Below are positions 6,814 to 7,522 of a stretch of DNA of 7,522 bases, piece after piece. This DNA is from Candidatus Falkowiibacteriota bacterium. GTDB lineage: Bacteria > Patescibacteriota > Patescibacteriia > Patescibacteriales > WJLG01. The position numbers and the translations under genes are program-made. The notes under the pieces were generated by a model, which was not told where the DNA came from, searched no databases, and was given only the letters and a program-made list of their open reading frames with translations. Every line of letters starts with the position of its first letter. The stretch's first letter is position 1. The DNA lies in contig WJLG01000024.1 in the NCBI GenBank assembly GCA_014728685.1, forward strand, positions 1-7,522, written 5' to 3'.

Positions 6814-7227
6814 TCAAGGAGATCTTTTGCCTCCTTGTTTTTCTTCACGCCTATGCCGGCTATCTAAATAAAAATTAGTCAATACCAAGACGAACAATGC
6901 TGATAAAACAAAGGAGAATATCAACAATATCCTATTGTCTATCAAACTGCTGTTGGATTCTATCTGTCGCTCTTTTTCTTCAAGAATATACTCATAGCGA
7001 TCCAATTCTTTTTCTTTTTTACTCAATTCAAGAGCTAATTTATTGATAGGATTCTCTTTGACCGCCGCGCTGTTCATGGTCACTCCGATGGTTTGTCCGA
7101 TCTTAGCTCCAACGAAAGTTTCCAGATCGGTCGGATCTATATTATGAAAAGACAAAAACATCAAGAACAATATCCCGCCGACAGTACAAGCTGAAATAAA
7201 AATTATTTGTTTTATCTTTTTTAACAT
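6814..7227 (-). CDS. Small two-helix membrane protein with charged helical loop, unknown function
   Basis: This 137-residue protein has a hydrophobic helix at about 8-27 and a second at about 99-120. Between them a segment (28-98) contains a highly charged helix at 62-92 (KKEKELDRYEYILEEKERQ), probably a coiled coil. The tail is basic (RHRREEKQGGKRSP). The positive-inside rule suggests both ends are cytoplasmic and the coiled-coil loop is outside, about 70 residues long. I do not recognise a family. The ATG at 7227 lacks a good Shine-Dalgarno; LKKIK before the first helix fits a true start. The TGA stop is 16 nt before the preferred start of the dockerin gene, so the two are probably cotranscribed. 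It could help place or export the dockerin protein, but that is inferred only from position. Confidence 0.75.
   Translation of the reverse strand: MLKKIKQIIFISACTVGGILFLMFLSFHNIDPTDLETFVGAKIGQTIGVTMNSAAVKENPINKLALELSKKEKELDRYEYILEEKERQIESNSSLIDNRILLIFSFVLSALFVLVLTNFYLDSRHRREEKQGGKRSP
6815..6837 (-). other. Hairpin holding AGGAGG between the small membrane gene and the dockerin gene
   Basis: On the minus strand CAAGGAG (6837-6831) and CTCCTTG (6821-6815) form a 7-bp stem with a 9-nt loop. The AGGAGG at 6835-6830 lies mostly in the stem and is about 32 nt from the ATG at 6797, too far to act normally. No T run follows, so this is not a standard terminator. The stem also contains the end of the upstream gene, including part of its TGA stop. 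Confidence 0.5.
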
Positions 7228-7311
7228 TTTTGATCTTTAAAAATGACAGGGATTTAGGTTATACGTTATGTTTTTTCAAATTTAACATTTAGGCTATTTG
7301 AGGTATCCGCA

Positions 7312-7358
7312 GGCGAGATTACTCGGTTTTTCCGCTTGTCCGCGGGAAAAATCTCGCC
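7312..7358. repeat. Nested inverted repeat, REP-like
   Basis: The outer arms GGCGAGATT (7312-7320) and AATCTCGCC (7350-7358) match perfectly. Inside, TTTTTCCGC (7327-7335) and GCGGGAAAAA (7342-7351) pair with one bulged base, although the outer and inner arms share one or two bases. The flank continues into GGCTAACGCTCAGGATGACA, which resembles the CATCCTGAGCG repeats common between genes in many bacteria. Confidence 0.65.
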
Positions 7359-7441
7359 GAGGCTAACGCTCAGGATGACAAAAAGAAATATTCAATTATT
7401 TAGAGTTTAAAATTTAGGGTTTAGAGTTTTACCATAACTGG

Positions 7442-7461
7442 ATTCCCGCCTGCGCGGGAAT
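7442..7461. repeat. ATTCCCGC/GCGGGAAT hairpin repeat
   Basis: Perfect 8-bp arms ATTCCCGC and GCGGGAAT flank a 4-nt loop. With its flanks (CTGG before, GAC after) it resembles the dispersed GGATTCCCGC-CGCGGGAATGAC repeats seen in Neisseria and many CPR genomes. Its origin in this genome is not known. Confidence 0.75.
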
Positions 7462-7482
7462 GACGTAAGGCTGGTTAAGGTC

Positions 7483-7522
7483 TATGCGTTATGCGTTATG
7501 CGTTATGCGTTATGCGTTATGC
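7483..7522 (+). repeat. Heptamer tandem repeat (TATGCGT), at least 5.7 copies, cut by the edge
   Basis: Five perfect TATGCGT units and a partial one run to the last base, so the true copy number is unknown. A degenerate unit and a half, TATACGTTATG, lies at 7260-7270. Confidence 0.95.

Larger units (their letters stand above)
7228..7522. other. Noncoding repeat-rich region at the right edge
   Basis: No convincing gene is visible in these 295 bp on either strand. They contain a nested inverted repeat, a GGATTCCCGC-type hairpin, a 10-bp direct repeat (TTTAGAGTTT at 7399 and 7420) and a heptamer array reaching the edge. No strong promoter for the gene starting at 7227 was found; a TATAAC at 7263-7258 on the minus strand lacks a good -35. 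Confidence 0.7.

Noticed and set aside
7399..7429. Telomere-like TTTAGGG stretch
   Set aside because: Only one TTTAGGG is present, within loosely repeated AT-rich sequence; there is no tandem array.
7483..7522. CRISPR array
   Set aside because: Units are 7 bp and directly adjacent, without spacers, and no cas gene is present.

Overview
The window looks like a piece of a Candidate Phyla Radiation (Patescibacteria) genome, most likely of the Parcubacteria type. This is inferred from gene style, not from a marker gene. The signs are AT-rich DNA, very large secreted proteins built from Ig-like, cohesin, dockerin and DUF2341 modules, short gaps, and few strong Shine-Dalgarno sites. TGA serves as a normal stop, which argues against the recoded Gracilibacteria and Absconditabacteria. 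All genes lie on the minus strand, so transcription runs from right to left. There are no tRNA, rRNA, CRISPR or transposase sequences.

In transcription order: (1) 7228-7522 is a noncoding, repeat-rich stretch with two hairpin repeats and a 7-bp tandem array cut by the window edge. (2) 6814-7227 encodes a small protein with two membrane segments and a charged helical loop. (3) 5034-6797 encodes a secreted multidomain protein ending in a complete type I dockerin. (4) 4851-5033 is an AT-rich spacer holding a promoter flanked by oppositely oriented AAGAATT-type repeats. (5) 4461-4850 encodes a small heat shock protein (Hsp20). (6) 2667-4427 encodes a membrane-anchored protein with an extracellular cohesin, Ig-like domains and a cytoplasmic helical tail. 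(7) 2480-2666 holds a clear terminator and then a new promoter. (8) 1-2479 is one uninterrupted reading frame of at least 826 codons for a secreted or membrane-tethered protein. It has a long acidic low-complexity stretch and the beginning of a DUF2341 domain, and it runs off the left edge.

The most interesting feature is that a dockerin protein and a cohesin protein sit in one gene neighbourhood, and neither carries a recognisable enzyme domain. The cohesin protein is held in the membrane and the dockerin protein is exported. The simplest model is a surface docking pair, with the dockerin protein as a detachable adhesin-like arm. The Hsp20 gene lies between them, and the giant DUF2341 protein next door may belong to the same surface layer. 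The pairing is inferred from domain content and position; binding has not been shown.
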